Source: an uncultured Marivita sp. (lineage in GTDB: Bacteria; Pseudomonadota; Alphaproteobacteria; Rhodobacterales; Rhodobacteraceae). Taken from it: a stretch of DNA of 64,000 bases. This document shows, one piece after another, positions 8,005-17,426 of this stretch (the stretch's first letter is position 1; the number at the start of each line of letters is the position of its first letter). A program made the position numbers and the translations under genes. The notes under the pieces were generated by a model that had not been told where the DNA came from, searched no databases, and saw only the letters and a program-made list of their open reading frames with translations. The DNA lies in contig NZ_CANKYW010000001.1 in assembly GCF_947488135.1 (NCBI RefSeq), forward strand, positions 1,240,001-1,304,000, in the 5' to 3' direction.

Positions 8005-8661
8005 TTAGAATTGCAGGCCGAGGAAAATAACGGCCAAGGGCACCGGCGATACGGCAAGGATGATCGTCACGAATGTCGACAGCGGCGTGAATATCCCGCT
8101 CAGCCCGGCAATCATCATGATGCCGCCCCCTCCGCCGATGAAGGAGTTGCCTGGCGTGTTCACGGCGACTGCCAACGCGACGTAGCGGTACGTCAAAGCG
8201 CGTTGAAGCACGCGTTTCGACTGTCCCTCCAGCAGCATCGCGAGCCGCTCGTCTTTCGACAACGGGGCTGCGCGCGCCACCAAATCAGCCGCACGGCGCA
8301 TGCGCAGGACGCGCAAAACCTGTTCCAACGCGGTGATCGGCAGGAACCGCCCGACCGTGAACGCCAGCATCATCGCGGCTACGGTGCAGACGTAAATCAG
8401 CGGTGCAATCGCCGCCCCGAAACCGGCAAGCAGCGCAATTCCGATTTCTGCACCCGGAACGAACGGAATGGCAAGCAGCCCAACATAGGCCACAGCGCCG
8501 ATCATGATCGCTTGGTGGACCTGCTGCTCGTTGTCGGGCCGAATCTGAAGGTCCAGCGCGTCTCGGATCATGTGCACGCCCCACGTGGCAAGCGCGACGA
8601 CACTGATGAGTATACCGATCTTGATCACAAGGCCGGGAAACGTCAGCCTTTCAGTCGTCAT
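8005..8661 (-). CDS. Integral membrane protein, VTT/DedA-like
   Basis: This 218-residue protein has about four to five hydrophobic helices. The stretch IPFVPGAEIGIALLAGFG followed by a second long helix and GRFLP resembles the VTT (SNARE-associated, DedA/TVP38) domain of lipid-scrambling or flippase-like proteins. A glycine run (FIGGGGGIMM) lies near the C-terminus. The match to VTT is by eye, so the family is tentative. It is convergent with the DUF1499 gene (three bases between stops) and lies just downstream of a secreted protein gene on the same strand, nine bases away, so those two form a pair. Confidence 0.6.
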   Translation of the reverse strand: MTTERLTFPGLVIKIGILISVVALATWGVHMIRDALDLQIRPDNEQQVHQAIMIGAVAYVGLLAIPFVPGAEIGIALLAGFGAAIAPLIYVCTVAAMMLAFTVGRFLPITALEQVLRVLRMRRAADLVARAAPLSKDERLAMLLEGQSKRVLQRALTYRYVALAVAVNTPGNSFIGGGGGIMMIAGLSGIFTPLSTFVTIILAVSPVPLAVIFLGLQF

Positions 8662-8670
8662 GGGCGGGGC

Positions 8671-9147
8671 TCACCCAGATACCGTGTCCAACAGTGTTGG
8701 CTTTCCGGCAACGCGGATCCTGATTTGATTGGTCCAGTACCAGCGCCGCGTCGTCCAGGTCACGTCGATCGACACGTCGTCATTCGTGATCGTGCCATAC
8801 CAAACCACGGTATGTGGGGCATCGGGACAGATCGCTGTTGTCGTGAAGTGAATGACCCCGTCGATTTCCTTGGTCTGGTAGTCGGACCAACCAAAGCTGC
8901 AATAGTCCTCGCAATCGGTCGACTGGAACGTTCCGTTGCGAAAGATGATGTCATCCTCTAGCTCCGCACCACTCGACAGGTCTTCACCCCGAATTCGGAA
9001 CGCCATGCCATCCAGCGCGCCAGTCGCGGCCCAATCCCCCTCTGGCACGGCGAGGTCGGGGATGTCCTCGTTCATCACCGAAAGCGTCGCAGCACCTGTT
9101 CCAATGGTCGCGGCTGCAAGTGCAACGATCTGCAAAATCTGAGGCAT
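8671..9147 (-). CDS. Secreted protein of unknown function
   Basis: This 158-residue protein starts with an uncharged hydrophobic segment (ILQIVALAAATIGTG) that could act as a signal peptide or anchor. The mature part is acidic and rich in tryptophan and tyrosine, with two close cysteines in DCEDYC and another in AICPDAP. I do not recognise the family. A GAGGGAA site supports the ATG. It is followed after nine bases by the VTT-like membrane protein gene, so the two probably work together or share a transcript. Confidence 0.65.
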   Translation of the reverse strand: MPQILQIVALAAATIGTGAATLSVMNEDIPDLAVPEGDWAATGALDGMAFRIRGEDLSSGAELEDDIIFRNGTFQSTDCEDYCSFGWSDYQTKEIDGVIHFTTTAICPDAPHTVVWYGTITNDDVSIDVTWTTRRWYWTNQIRIRVAGKPTLLDTVSG

Positions 9148-9487
9148 GAACGTTTCCCTCTCCGGGAAAAATACAAATGAACTTAATACAGCAAGTATGG
9201 ATCAATTGACGCAGCGTACAAGATAAATCACGAGGCAGGGGCAGGCATCGCAAGAAACTGGAACCAACTGCCGATACATTTATCTTTCTTGGCGGGCGGC
9301 ATTGGTCGGTAATTTTCCTTTCCGGCGCGGCGCACGCGGTGCAGTCCCTCGTGATCTGAAATCAAGCAAGTATCACGGCGACAAAAGCCCGGACACGGAG
9401 TTTCCTCTCACCCATGCTGCATCCAGAGCCTCTTCACCCCCACATATCGTCCTTGACCCCCCCCAGCACTTCCAGCAAACCCTGCGC
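9148..9487. other. 340-base gene-free region before prfA
   Basis: This region separates the minus-strand secreted protein from plus-strand prfA and must hold promoters for both. It is AT-rich near the secreted-protein side, with TTGCTG and TATTTT 15 bases apart on the minus strand as a weak candidate. I see no clear -10/-35 pair for prfA, no strong hairpin and no convincing small gene. Confidence 0.5.
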
Positions 9488-10534
9488 ATGATCCCCGAAG
9501 ACCGCCTGCACCAGATCACGTCGCGTTTCGAATACCTTGAGGCACAGATGGCCGCAGGGTCCGGCAATATTGCGGCATTGGGCAAGGAGTATTCCGATCT
9601 CAAGCCCGTGGTGGAGCAGATCGCGGAATGGAAGCGGGTCCGCGCAGATATCGCCGAGGCCGAGGCGATGCTCGACGATCCCGAGATGCGGGAACTGGCG
9701 CAGGAGGAATTGCCCGATCTCAAGGCCCGCCTGCCCGAGGTGGAACACGCGCTGCAACTGGCGCTGCTTCCGCGCGACACCGCCGATGCGCGGCCCGCGA
9801 TCCTCGAAATCCGTCCGGGCACCGGTGGGGAAGAGGCGGCGCTTTTTGCCGGCGATCTCTTGCGCATGTACCAGCGCTATGCCGAAGCGCGCGGCTGGCG
9901 GGTCGAGATCCTCGAACAGCAGGCGACCGAGATCGGCGGCATCAAGGAAGTTGTCGCGCGGATCAGCGGCGACAGCGTGTTCGCGCGGCTCAAGTACGAA
10001 TCCGGTGTGCACCGGGTACAACGCGTGCCCGAAACCGAAAGCGGCGGGCGAATCCACACCTCCGCCGCCACCGTCGCTGTTCTGCCCGAGGCCGAGGACG
10101 TCGACATCGACATCAACCCCAATGACCTGCGGATCGACACGATGCGCAGTTCCGGGGCAGGTGGCCAGCACGTCAACACCACGGATTCGGCGGTGCGGAT
10201 CACCCATATTCCCAGCGGCATCGTCGTCACCAGTTCCGAGAAATCCCAGCACCGCAACCGCGAGATCGCGATGCAGGTGTTGCGCACGCGGCTCTTCGAC
10301 ATGGAGCGGCAGAAGGTCGATGCCGAACGCTCTGCGGACCGCAAGTCCCAGGTGGGCAGCGGCGACCGGTCCGAGCGCATTCGCACATACAACTTTCCGC
10401 AAGGTCGTCTGACCGACCACCGCATCGGGCTGACGCTCTACAAGCTTGATGCGGTGATGGCGGGCGATCTGGACGAGATCGTCGACGCGCTCACCGCCGA
10501 TGCGCAGGCCACGATGTTGGCCGAGATGACGTGA
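9488..10534 (+). CDS. prfA: Peptide chain release factor 1
   Basis: This 348-residue protein reads UAA and UAG stop codons and triggers peptide release. The catalytic GGQ is at residues 225-227 in [15 protein letters not shown]. The stop-codon discriminator, PxT in RF1, is PET at 181-183 in [13 protein letters not shown]. The N-terminal helical domain and C-terminal [20 protein letters not shown] region are typical. The ATG at [10 protein letters not shown] gives the family length; the frame upstream has no similarity. The next gene, prmC, overlaps the stop codon. Confidence 0.96.
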   Translation: MIPEDRLHQITSRFEYLEAQMAAGSGNIAALGKEYSDLKPVVEQIAEWKRVRADIAEAEAMLDDPEMRELAQEELPDLKARLPEVEHALQLALLPRDTADARPAILEIRPGTGGEEAALFAGDLLRMYQRYAEARGWRVEILEQQATEIGGIKEVVARISGDSVFARLKYESGVHRVQRVPETESGGRIHTSAATVAVLPEAEDVDIDINPNDLRIDTMRSSGAGGQHVNTTDSAVRITHIPSGIVVTSSEKSQHRNREIAMQVLRTRLFDMERQKVDAERSADRKSQVGSGDRSERIRTYNFPQGRLTDHRIGLTLYKLDAVMAGDLDEIVDALTADAQATMLAEMT

Positions 10535-11361
10535 GCCACGATCCTGAACAGGCCCTGCGGGACGCACGCCGTCAGCTCGAGGTCGCAGGCTCGCCCAGTC
10601 CGGCGCGGGACGCCAGCGCGCTGATGGACCTGGTTCAGGGCGATGCGCCACCCTGGACACCGCTGACCGACGACCAGATGACCCACCTCAATCGCCTGAT
10701 CCAGCGCCGCGCCCGGCGGGAGCCGATCAGCCACATCATCGGCAAACGCGCCTTCTGGATGCACGAGTTCGAAGTGACGCCGGATGTGCTCGACCCGCGC
10801 CCGGACACCGAAACGCTTGTGGAGGCGGCGCTGGCGCAGCCTTTTGGGACGGTGCTGGACCTTGGCACGGGGTCGGGGTGCATCCTGCTGTCGCTGTTGC
10901 ACGAACGTCCCACAGCCCGCGGTATCGGCACCGATATCTCCGAGGCGGCGCTTGCCGTGGCGCGGCGCAACGCGGACAGAGTCGGAGTGGCGGACCGGGT
11001 TGACTGGGTCGTGTCCGATTGGTTTTCCGCCGTCACCGGAACCTTCGACATCATCGTGTCGAACCCGCCCTATATCGCGAAGGCCGAGATGCCCGACCTC
11101 GCCCCCGAGCTTGGGTTCGAGCCGCGCGGCGCGCTCACCGATGAGGCGGATGGGCTTACCGCCTATCGTACGATTGCGTCGGGTGCAGCGGACTACCTCG
11201 TCCCGGGCGGGCGGCTGCTCGTCGAAATCGGCCCCACGCAGGGGGCGGCGGTGATGGCGCTCTTCACAGCCGCAGGGTTCGCCGATGTGACCATACATCC
11301 CGACCTCGATGGCCGCGACCGGGTGGTTTCTGGCGTAATCCTGCCGCAAACCGACCCGTGA
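10531..11361 (+). CDS. prmC: Release factor glutamine methyltransferase
   Basis: This 276-residue SAM-dependent enzyme methylates the glutamine of the GGQ motif in release factors. The SAM-binding loop is [14 protein letters not shown] (about 109-122) and the catalytic NPPY motif is at 178-181. A helical N-terminal domain precedes the Rossmann domain, as in HemK/PrmC. It begins with GTG in a GTGA overlap with the prfA stop, so enzyme and substrate are translationally coupled. Confidence 0.95.
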   Translation: MSHDPEQALRDARRQLEVAGSPSPARDASALMDLVQGDAPPWTPLTDDQMTHLNRLIQRRARREPISHIIGKRAFWMHEFEVTPDVLDPRPDTETLVEAALAQPFGTVLDLGTGSGCILLSLLHERPTARGIGTDISEAALAVARRNADRVGVADRVDWVVSDWFSAVTGTFDIIVSNPPYIAKAEMPDLAPELGFEPRGALTDEADGLTAYRTIASGAADYLVPGGRLLVEIGPTQGAAVMALFTAAGFADVTIHPDLDGRDRVVSGVILPQTDP

Positions 11362-11568
11362 TCGGCAGAATCCGAAGCATTTTGCGCAAATTATACTTGT
11401 AAGCGGCGGTCGGACATGATTACTCAGGGGTATCGCAGCGGTCGAGGCAGGTTTGCACCCCTCTCGCGCGGTCGTTAAGCCCACACATGGATGCAATTGC
11501 ACAGGACCCGCGCACAAAGCGCACACAGCAATCGCAAAAACAGCTGAAAGAAGGCTGGAAAGTTACAG

Positions 11569-12141
11569 ATGCGTTCTTCAAACAAACGTTCGCGGAACAA
11601 GAACAACCGCAACCGCCCGAATTCCGTCGGCAATGTCGTCAACCGTGTGTTCGACAGCTCCGGCCCCGAAGGTAAGGTGCGCGGCACGCCGCAACAGATC
11701 ATCGACAAGTACAACCAACTCGCGCGCGACGCTCAGCTGAGCAATGACCGCGTGAACGCCGAGAACTTCCAGCAGCATGCGGAACATTACATGCGCCTGC
11801 TGAGCGAAGCACAGCGCGAACAGGACGCCCGCCGCGAACAGCAGGAGCGGGAGAACCGCGAACGCCAGCAGCAGCGGGATGCGGATCGCGGCAACCGGTC
11901 CGACAACGACCAGCAGCAGAACAACCAGCAGTCCCAGAACAACGATCCGGCCAACGCGCCGCAGCCCGATGTGATGGCCACATCCGGCGATGACAATTCG
12001 GACAGCGGTCTGGTGGAAACGCCCGAGGCCAAGGCCGAAGACAAGCCGAAAAAGCCCCGCGCGCCGCGCAAGCCGCGCAAGAAGCCGGAACCACAGGCTG
12101 ACGCCACACCCGAAACAAAAACGCCCGACGCGGCTGAGTAA
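11569..12141 (+). CDS. DUF4167 protein
   Basis: This 190-residue protein has a basic N-terminus (RSSNKRSRNKNNRNRPNS), then the conserved DUF4167 segment with VNRVFDSSGPEGKVRGT and IIDKYNQLARDAQ up to about residue 80. The rest is a low-complexity Q/R/E/N run followed by an acidic and then a lysine/proline-rich tail (KPKKPRAPRKPRKKPEP). The composition suggests nucleic-acid binding, which is inference; the family has no settled function that I know of. It follows prmC by about 200 bases and is convergent with rsmA. Confidence 0.85.
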   Translation: MRSSNKRSRNKNNRNRPNSVGNVVNRVFDSSGPEGKVRGTPQQIIDKYNQLARDAQLSNDRVNAENFQQHAEHYMRLLSEAQREQDARREQQERENRERQQQRDADRGNRSDNDQQQNNQQSQNNDPANAPQPDVMATSGDDNSDSGLVETPEAKAEDKPKKPRAPRKPRKKPEPQADATPETKTPDAAE

Positions 12142-12171
12142 CTCCGGCATCCGTGCAGGCGGCGGACTGCG

Positions 12172-13008
12172 TCAGGCCAACCGCCGCGCCAGGGCGCAGA
12201 ACGCCTCGATCGACACGCGTTCGGCGCGTTCGGTCGGCGGGATTCCCACCGCGTTCAGGTGATCCTCGATATCCGGCGCCAGCCCCTTGAGCGACGCGCG
12301 CAGCATCTTGCGGCGCTGGTTGAACCCGGCGGCCACCACACGCTCCAACACTTTCGGATCGGCCTCGAACCGAGGCGCGGGCAGGGCGTGCAGATGTACT
12401 ACGGCTGAACTCACCTTCGGCGGCGGGCTAAACGCTTCGGGCGGCAGATGCATCGCGATATGGACATCGCAGCGCCATTGTGCCAGCACCGCCAGGCGGC
12501 CATAGGCCTTGTCGCCGGGTTTCGCGACGATCCGCTGCGCCACCTCTTTCTGGAACATCAGCGTGAGGCTTGTCCAAACCGGCGGCCACGCATCCGGCGT
12601 CAGCCAGCGCACCAGCAATTCGGTGCCAACATTGTAGGGCAGGTTGGCGCAGATCGCGATGGGCGGTGTCAGCCGGTCCAGCGGGTTGATCGCAAGCGCA
12701 TCACCCTCCACCACGTCCAACCGTCCGGGATACGCCGCCGCGATCTCGGCCAGCGCGGGCAGGCAGCGGGCGTCCTTTTCGACCGCCAGCACCTTGCGCG
12801 CGCCTTCGGCCAAGAGCCCTCGCGTCAGGCCACCGGGGCCGGGGCCCACTTCGAGCACATCCATCCCGGTCAGGTCGCCGGCCTGTCGGGCGATCTTAGC
12901 GGTCAGGTTGAGATCCAGCAGAAAGTTCTGACCCAGCGCTTTTTTCGCGCTCAGACCATGGGTCGCGATCACCTCGCGCAGCGCGGGAAGGGCATCAATC
13001 GCGGCCAT
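12172..13008 (-). CDS. rsmA: 16S rRNA dimethyladenosine transferase
   Basis: This 278-residue enzyme (KsgA) dimethylates two adjacent adenosines near the 3' end of 16S rRNA, a late step in small-subunit assembly. [11 protein letters not shown], the SAM motif [10 protein letters not shown] and the catalytic ANLPYNV are all present. The C-terminal helical domain contains [15 protein letters not shown]. The ATG gives the family length; an in-frame extension upstream runs into a repeat and is unlikely to be coding. It is the last gene of the lptF-to-rsmA block and lies 82 bases after pdxA. Confidence 0.95.
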   Translation of the reverse strand: MAAIDALPALREVIATHGLSAKKALGQNFLLDLNLTAKIARQAGDLTGMDVLEVGPGPGGLTRGLLAEGARKVLAVEKDARCLPALAEIAAAYPGRLDVVEGDALAINPLDRLTPPIAICANLPYNVGTELLVRWLTPDAWPPVWTSLTLMFQKEVAQRIVAKPGDKAYGRLAVLAQWRCDVHIAMHLPPEAFSPPPKVSSAVVHLHALPAPRFEADPKVLERVVAAGFNQRRKMLRASLKGLAPDIEDHLNAVGIPPTERAERVSIEAFCALARRLA

Positions 13009-13036
13009 ACGACCCTCGGGACACCGGGCGCGTGCC

Positions 13037-13060
13037 CTGCTTCTTCTTTTTCCAAATATG
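13037..13060 (-). repeat. Intergenic tail motif, copy 1
   Basis: The minus strand reads CATATTTGGAAAAAGAAGAAG just after the pdxA stop. Close variants occur near 26.86, 39.50, 43.98 and 44.03 kb. In four of the five places the motif lies 3' of a gene in the direction of transcription, so it may mark transcript ends. Confidence 0.75.
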
Positions 13061-13090
13061 CAAATTCTGTCCCATCCAACCGAGTTGCCG

Positions 13091-14059
13091 TCAGGATGCC
13101 GCGTTCGCAAGCCGCCACGCCATGCGCAACGCCTCGATGGTGGAGGTCGGATTCGCCTGCCCGGTGCCCGCGATGTCGAAGGCGGTGCCGTGATCAGGAG
13201 AGGTACGGATGATGGGCAGGCCCAGCGTCACGTTCACACCCCGGTCGAAATCCAGCGTCTTGATCGGGATCAGTGCCTGATCGTGATACATGCAGATCGC
13301 GGCGTCATAGCCCCTGCGCGCGGCGGCGTGGAACATCGTATCCGCCGACAGCGGCCCGATCAGGTCGATGCCCTCGGCCCGCAGCCGATCCAGCACCGGC
13401 GCAATCACGTCAATCTCTTCGCGCCCCATGCGCCCGCCTTCACCCGCGTGCGGGTTCAGCCCGGCCACCGCCAGCCTTGGCGCGACGATCCCGAATTGGG
13501 TCCGCATGGCGGTGTGAGTTATGCGGATGCGGGTTTCCAGAAGCTCGGGCGTCAGTGCCAGCTTCACCTCGTTCAAAGGGATGTGGATCGTTACCGGGAC
13601 CACGCGCAGTTCGGGTCCCGCCAACATCATCACCACGTCGGTCGTATCGCAGAGATGGGCGAGGAATTCGGTATGGCCCGGAAAGCCGAAGCCCGCGCCC
13701 TCTTGCAGGGCCTGCTTGTGGATCGGCAGCGTACAGATGCCACCCGCCTTGCCACTGGCGGCCAGCGCCACCGCGCGCTCGATGACGGCGATGACGCCCT
13801 TGGCTTGCGCGGGCTGCGCGTGACCGGGCGTGCGGGCGCCGTCGAACCGATGCGGCAGCACCGGCAGCGCGCCGGGATGCGCCGGGACCTCGTCCGGGGC
13901 CGCGATCTCGACCCAGTCGGTGCCCTCGGGCAGATGTGCCGGATCCCCGATCAGGAAAAACGGCACCTCACCGCGCAGCGCCTGCCAGGCCATCCCGGCC
14001 AGCTCGGGTCCGATCCCGGCTGGCTCCCCGATGGTCAGGGCAATCGGCGCTGCGCTCAT
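13091..14059 (-). CDS. pdxA: 4-hydroxythreonine-4-phosphate dehydrogenase
   Basis: This 322-residue enzyme works in the DXP-independent-branch precursor supply of pyridoxal phosphate, oxidising 4-phosphohydroxy-L-threonine. Recognisable signatures are [14 protein letters not shown] at the N-terminus, [10 protein letters not shown], the metal-binding [13 protein letters not shown] and [10 protein letters not shown]. The gene overlaps surA by four bases (ATGA), placing it in the outer-membrane biogenesis block, the same neighbour order as in E. coli. Confidence 0.95.
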   Translation of the reverse strand: MSAAPIALTIGEPAGIGPELAGMAWQALRGEVPFFLIGDPAHLPEGTDWVEIAAPDEVPAHPGALPVLPHRFDGARTPGHAQPAQAKGVIAVIERAVALAASGKAGGICTLPIHKQALQEGAGFGFPGHTEFLAHLCDTTDVVMMLAGPELRVVPVTIHIPLNEVKLALTPELLETRIRITHTAMRTQFGIVAPRLAVAGLNPHAGEGGRMGREEIDVIAPVLDRLRAEGIDLIGPLSADTMFHAAARRGYDAAICMYHDQALIPIKTLDFDRGVNVTLGLPIIRTSPDHGTAFDIAGTGQANPTSTIEALRMAWRLANAAS

Positions 14060-15285
14060 TGCGTGACGATGCGGGCGTCGGCGCGCAGTTGCGACAGGTA
14101 GCTTTCCGCCAGCGAGTTGAGACGCTGGTTGCGCAGACCCAGGGCGAACTGGTCGCGGTCCACGTCCTCGTTCATCTCGGCCGTGCGTCCGCAGAGCATC
14201 AGGAACACGAGCGTCTGCCCATTGGACCGCGTCAGCGCCGTGGACACCTCACCGGGGTCGAGTTTCGACAGCTCGAAGGCGATATCGGTGGGAATATCCG
14301 AGGGCGGCAGCGCCTGACGTTCCAGCACTTCGGCCGGTTGGCCCTGCGCCACAGCGTAAAGGTCGTCGCAGCGATCCACCTTGCTGGCCAGAACCCGCGC
14401 CTGTGCCAACGTCGCGTCGGACCGGCCGCCGGGCATATAGTAGGCGGCGTATTCGATGGCAGAATAGGTCGGCGCGGTGTAGCCGGCCTCTTCGATATCG
14501 CGCAGTTGGAACAGCGCGATGGCGTTCGGGATCGGGATCGGATCGGTCACTTCCCCCGGTGCCAGGGCCAGCACCAGCGGGCGCAGAACCGGCGGCAGAT
14601 CATCGAGGTTCTGCCACGGCAAGCGGCCCCCGGCACCGCGCGTGGCGGTTGCCGAAAATTGCCGCGCCTGTGCCGAAAACTCCGCTTCGGAGGTGATCTG
14701 ACTGATCCGCTCGGCGCGGGCGCGCACGGCGTCGGCCTGCGGCGGCGGGGCGGGCATGATGATTTCAGACAACAGGACCCGCACGGACGAGCCACCAGAG
14801 GCACCGAGTGCGCGGTCGACTTCGGCCTCGGACAGGTTCACGCGTCCGGCAAAGCGGGCCTGCACCAGCAGACGCCAGCTCAGTCCGGCGCGCACGAAGT
14901 CGCGGAAGGTCTGCGCCGACACGCCGTTGCCCTCGAGCGCCTGAATGAATTCCTCGCGGCTCAGATTCGCGCGTCCGGCGAATTCGGTCATGCCGTCCAA
15001 CACTTCCTCTTCTGACGGCACGATGCCCGCCGCTTCGGCGGCCTGAATGCGCAGCCGGTCGTCGATCAGTTGTTCCCGCGCCAGCTCCTGCGCGTTGCCG
15101 GGCGCACGCAGAACGGTCAGCATCCGCGCGCGCTGATCCAGTTCATAAGCGGTCACCACGCTGTCATTGATCTTGATGACGGGCGCAAAAAGGTTCTGGG
15201 CCTCGGCGGTGACCGGCCCGAGGGCCAGCGTCACTCCGAGAGCCAGAGCGCTGAGTTTGCGGATGGACGTGTTCAGTAACTGCAT
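14056..15285 (-). CDS. surA: Periplasmic chaperone / peptidyl-prolyl isomerase SurA
   Basis: This 409-residue protein has a signal peptide ending near AEAQ (residue 29-30), a SurA N-terminal chaperone domain, and a parvulin-like region at about 170-270 (LLSEIIMPAP, GGRLPWQNLDDLPP, ALAPGEVTDPIP). SurA escorts outer-membrane proteins such as LptD through the periplasm. Only one parvulin-like domain is apparent, as in many alphaproteobacteria, against two in E. coli. Its start lies inside the 3' end of lptD (13-base overlap) and its stop overlaps pdxA. Confidence 0.88.
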   Translation of the reverse strand: MQLLNTSIRKLSALALGVTLALGPVTAEAQNLFAPVIKINDSVVTAYELDQRARMLTVLRAPGNAQELAREQLIDDRLRIQAAEAAGIVPSEEEVLDGMTEFAGRANLSREEFIQALEGNGVSAQTFRDFVRAGLSWRLLVQARFAGRVNLSEAEVDRALGASGGSSVRVLLSEIIMPAPPPQADAVRARAERISQITSEAEFSAQARQFSATATRGAGGRLPWQNLDDLPPVLRPLVLALAPGEVTDPIPIPNAIALFQLRDIEEAGYTAPTYSAIEYAAYYMPGGRSDATLAQARVLASKVDRCDDLYAVAQGQPAEVLERQALPPSDIPTDIAFELSKLDPGEVSTALTRSNGQTLVFLMLCGRTAEMNEDVDRDQFALGLRNQRLNSLAESYLSQLRADARIVTQ

Positions 15286-17426
15286 GAACGGCGGTACTCC
15301 TTGCCACTGCCGCCGGTGCTGAAGCCAGTCAGCGCGACGGTCAGGCCGAAATCGGTTGATGGTTCAAGGTTAGTGGAAGAGGCAAAGCTGCGCGAGACCG
15401 AAAAGTCCACCGCGACACATTCGTTGCGGTATTCCGCGCCGACACCCGCCGTCAGGAACTGGCCTTCGGCGATGTCATAGCGGGTGTTGCCGGTGGCGGT
15501 CCAGTTGCGGTCGATATTGTAGCGCCCGTTGACCCGCCATTGCGATTGCGCGTCGTCGCGATCCTCTAGCGGATCGGTGGTGAGCAGGATGTAGGACGCG
15601 CCCAGCGTGTATGCGTCGCCCGACAGATTCGCCCGCATCTCGGCCTTGGTGAAGCGGGTCTGCTCGATGTCGTAAAGCCCGCGCGCCAGAAGCTGGATCC
15701 CGTTTTCGTGTGCAAACTGCCCAGCCACGAGCCAATCCGAGGCTTTGCTGTCCATACCCGAAGAGCGCGAGAAGTCACTGTCGAATTCGTCCCGCCAGAC
15801 CCGTCCCACGGTCAGCGCCGCGCGCCAGCCTTCGGGATCGTCCCGCATCCAGCGCAGACCGGCCGCGCCGATCAGGCCCCGTTCGCGCCGGTCGGGGGCC
15901 GGAAAGCGCGACAGGGACAACAGGTTGCCTTCGTCGAATTCGACCCGCGTGCTTTCGTCATTCGGCACGCCCGAGCGCTCGCCGCCGATCCAGCCCAACT
16001 GCGCGACCGGTTCGACCATCACCCGCGCCCCGTTGGCGGCCGTCTTGACCAGCGGCCAGCGCAGTTCCACAGACGCCGCAGGCGTGACTTCGGTATAGTC
16101 GCCTTCGGCTGCCGCGTCCTGATCGACGAGGAACCGGTCGATCCAGAGCTGCGTGATCGCTCCGGCGCGCACGCCGCCGGGTAGGGTCCAGCGGTCGCGC
16201 CAGCTCAGGTCCAGATTGGCCCGCGCGACATCGCGCCCGTCGACCACGCTGTCGGCATCCGAGCCGTCGATATCGGTGTCCGAATAGCGGTAATGCCCGT
16301 GCGTCTGGAAGCCGAGCCGCACCTCGCCGCCCAGACGGGTCGGAAAGAAGCGCCGATTGTAGCGCAGGTCGCCGATGATGGTCGGTTGGGTTGCGTTGTT
16401 TTCACCATCGGTGAGGCTTTCGTAGTGGATCGCACCCACCGAGAAGAACGTATCCCGCGTGGTCCGTGACAGGGTGATTGCGCTGTCCAGCCGATCTTTC
16501 TTGAAGTCGCTGTTATAGTCGTTGAGGTAGGATTCGTCCGTCACCGCCTCGATATCGAAGGACAGGCGAAAGTCTCGGGGCAACCGGAAGACACCTTCGG
16601 CAAAGAGCAAACCGCGCACCTCGGGTTCAAGAGAATCGCGGCTGATCGCGCCGTTGACGGTGATGTCGCCGGTGCGGAATGCTTGCCGGTAACGCAGTTC
16701 CAGCGTCCGCGTGATCGGCGAAACGTATGGAGTCAGTGTCAGGTCGGCGTGGTCGCCGATGGGGATGAAGTAGGGCAGCTTGATTCCGAAGCCCAGAAGC
16801 GATGAGGTTTTCAGTTCCGGGATCAGAAACCCGCGTGCCCGTTCCAGCGTGGGATCGGGCAGGCGCATCCGGGGAATGTAGAACACTGGCACGTCGAGGA
16901 TGCGGAGCTGCGCATTGTTGAAGTAGATCTGCCGCTCCTCCGCATCGTGTACGACCCGGCTGGCGCGGATCGACCAGAGCGGTGGGCCCTCGCTGCCGCA
17001 GACCTGGCAGGATGTGGCGGCGACCTGGCTCATCGCGGTGTAGCGCCCCTCCACCCGCGCCGCCCGGGCCGAAGCGATCTGCAACTGCTCGTCCAGAACG
17101 AACCGCGCGCTTTCCAGCAAGCCGTTCTCGAAACCCTGGTCCAGTTCCGCCTGCGTCGCGGTCAGCACGTCGCCATTGGGTTGAGTGATGCGGATCGGCC
17201 CCTGGATGTCGAGCGTGTTGTTGCGCCGATCGTAGACGATCGTCGCCGCTGTCAGACGTGTGCCTTGATGGAGCGCTTCGACATTGCCGGTGGCCACGAG
17301 CGTGTCGCCGCCTTCCTGCACGAGAATCTGATCGGCAAGCAGCACCACGTCGCCCGATTGCGCACGAGGCGCGTGAGGAACCAGCATCAGCGCCAGAAGG
17401 CAAAGAAGAACGCGCCGCAGCATCAT
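15273..17426 (-). CDS. lptD: LPS-assembly outer membrane protein LptD
   Basis: This 717-residue protein inserts lipopolysaccharide into the outer leaflet. A signal peptide (LLCLLALMLVPHAPRAQS) precedes an OstA/LptA-like jellyroll at roughly 30-150, then a long beta-barrel of alternating aromatic strands. Cysteines occur in ATSCQVCGS in the N-domain, and in NECVAV and RRSCSY at the C-terminus, fitting disulfides between the N-domain and barrel. It starts in a four-base overlap with lptG; two adjacent ATGs (17426 and 17423) are possible. surA begins within its last codons. Confidence 0.94.
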   Translation of the reverse strand: MMLRRVLLCLLALMLVPHAPRAQSGDVVLLADQILVQEGGDTLVATGNVEALHQGTRLTAATIVYDRRNNTLDIQGPIRITQPNGDVLTATQAELDQGFENGLLESARFVLDEQLQIASARAARVEGRYTAMSQVAATSCQVCGSEGPPLWSIRASRVVHDAEERQIYFNNAQLRILDVPVFYIPRMRLPDPTLERARGFLIPELKTSSLLGFGIKLPYFIPIGDHADLTLTPYVSPITRTLELRYRQAFRTGDITVNGAISRDSLEPEVRGLLFAEGVFRLPRDFRLSFDIEAVTDESYLNDYNSDFKKDRLDSAITLSRTTRDTFFSVGAIHYESLTDGENNATQPTIIGDLRYNRRFFPTRLGGEVRLGFQTHGHYRYSDTDIDGSDADSVVDGRDVARANLDLSWRDRWTLPGGVRAGAITQLWIDRFLVDQDAAAEGDYTEVTPAASVELRWPLVKTAANGARVMVEPVAQLGWIGGERSGVPNDESTRVEFDEGNLLSLSRFPAPDRRERGLIGAAGLRWMRDDPEGWRAALTVGRVWRDEFDSDFSRSSGMDSKASDWLVAGQFAHENGIQLLARGLYDIEQTRFTKAEMRANLSGDAYTLGASYILLTTDPLEDRDDAQSQWRVNGRYNIDRNWTATGNTRYDIAEGQFLTAGVGAEYRNECVAVDFSVSRSFASSTNLEPSTDFGLTVALTGFSTGGSGKEYRRSCSY

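Noticed and set aside
9434-9480. A longer N-terminus for release factor 1
   Set aside because: The frame is open upstream, but the family begins at [10 protein letters not shown] and the upstream residues are unrelated.
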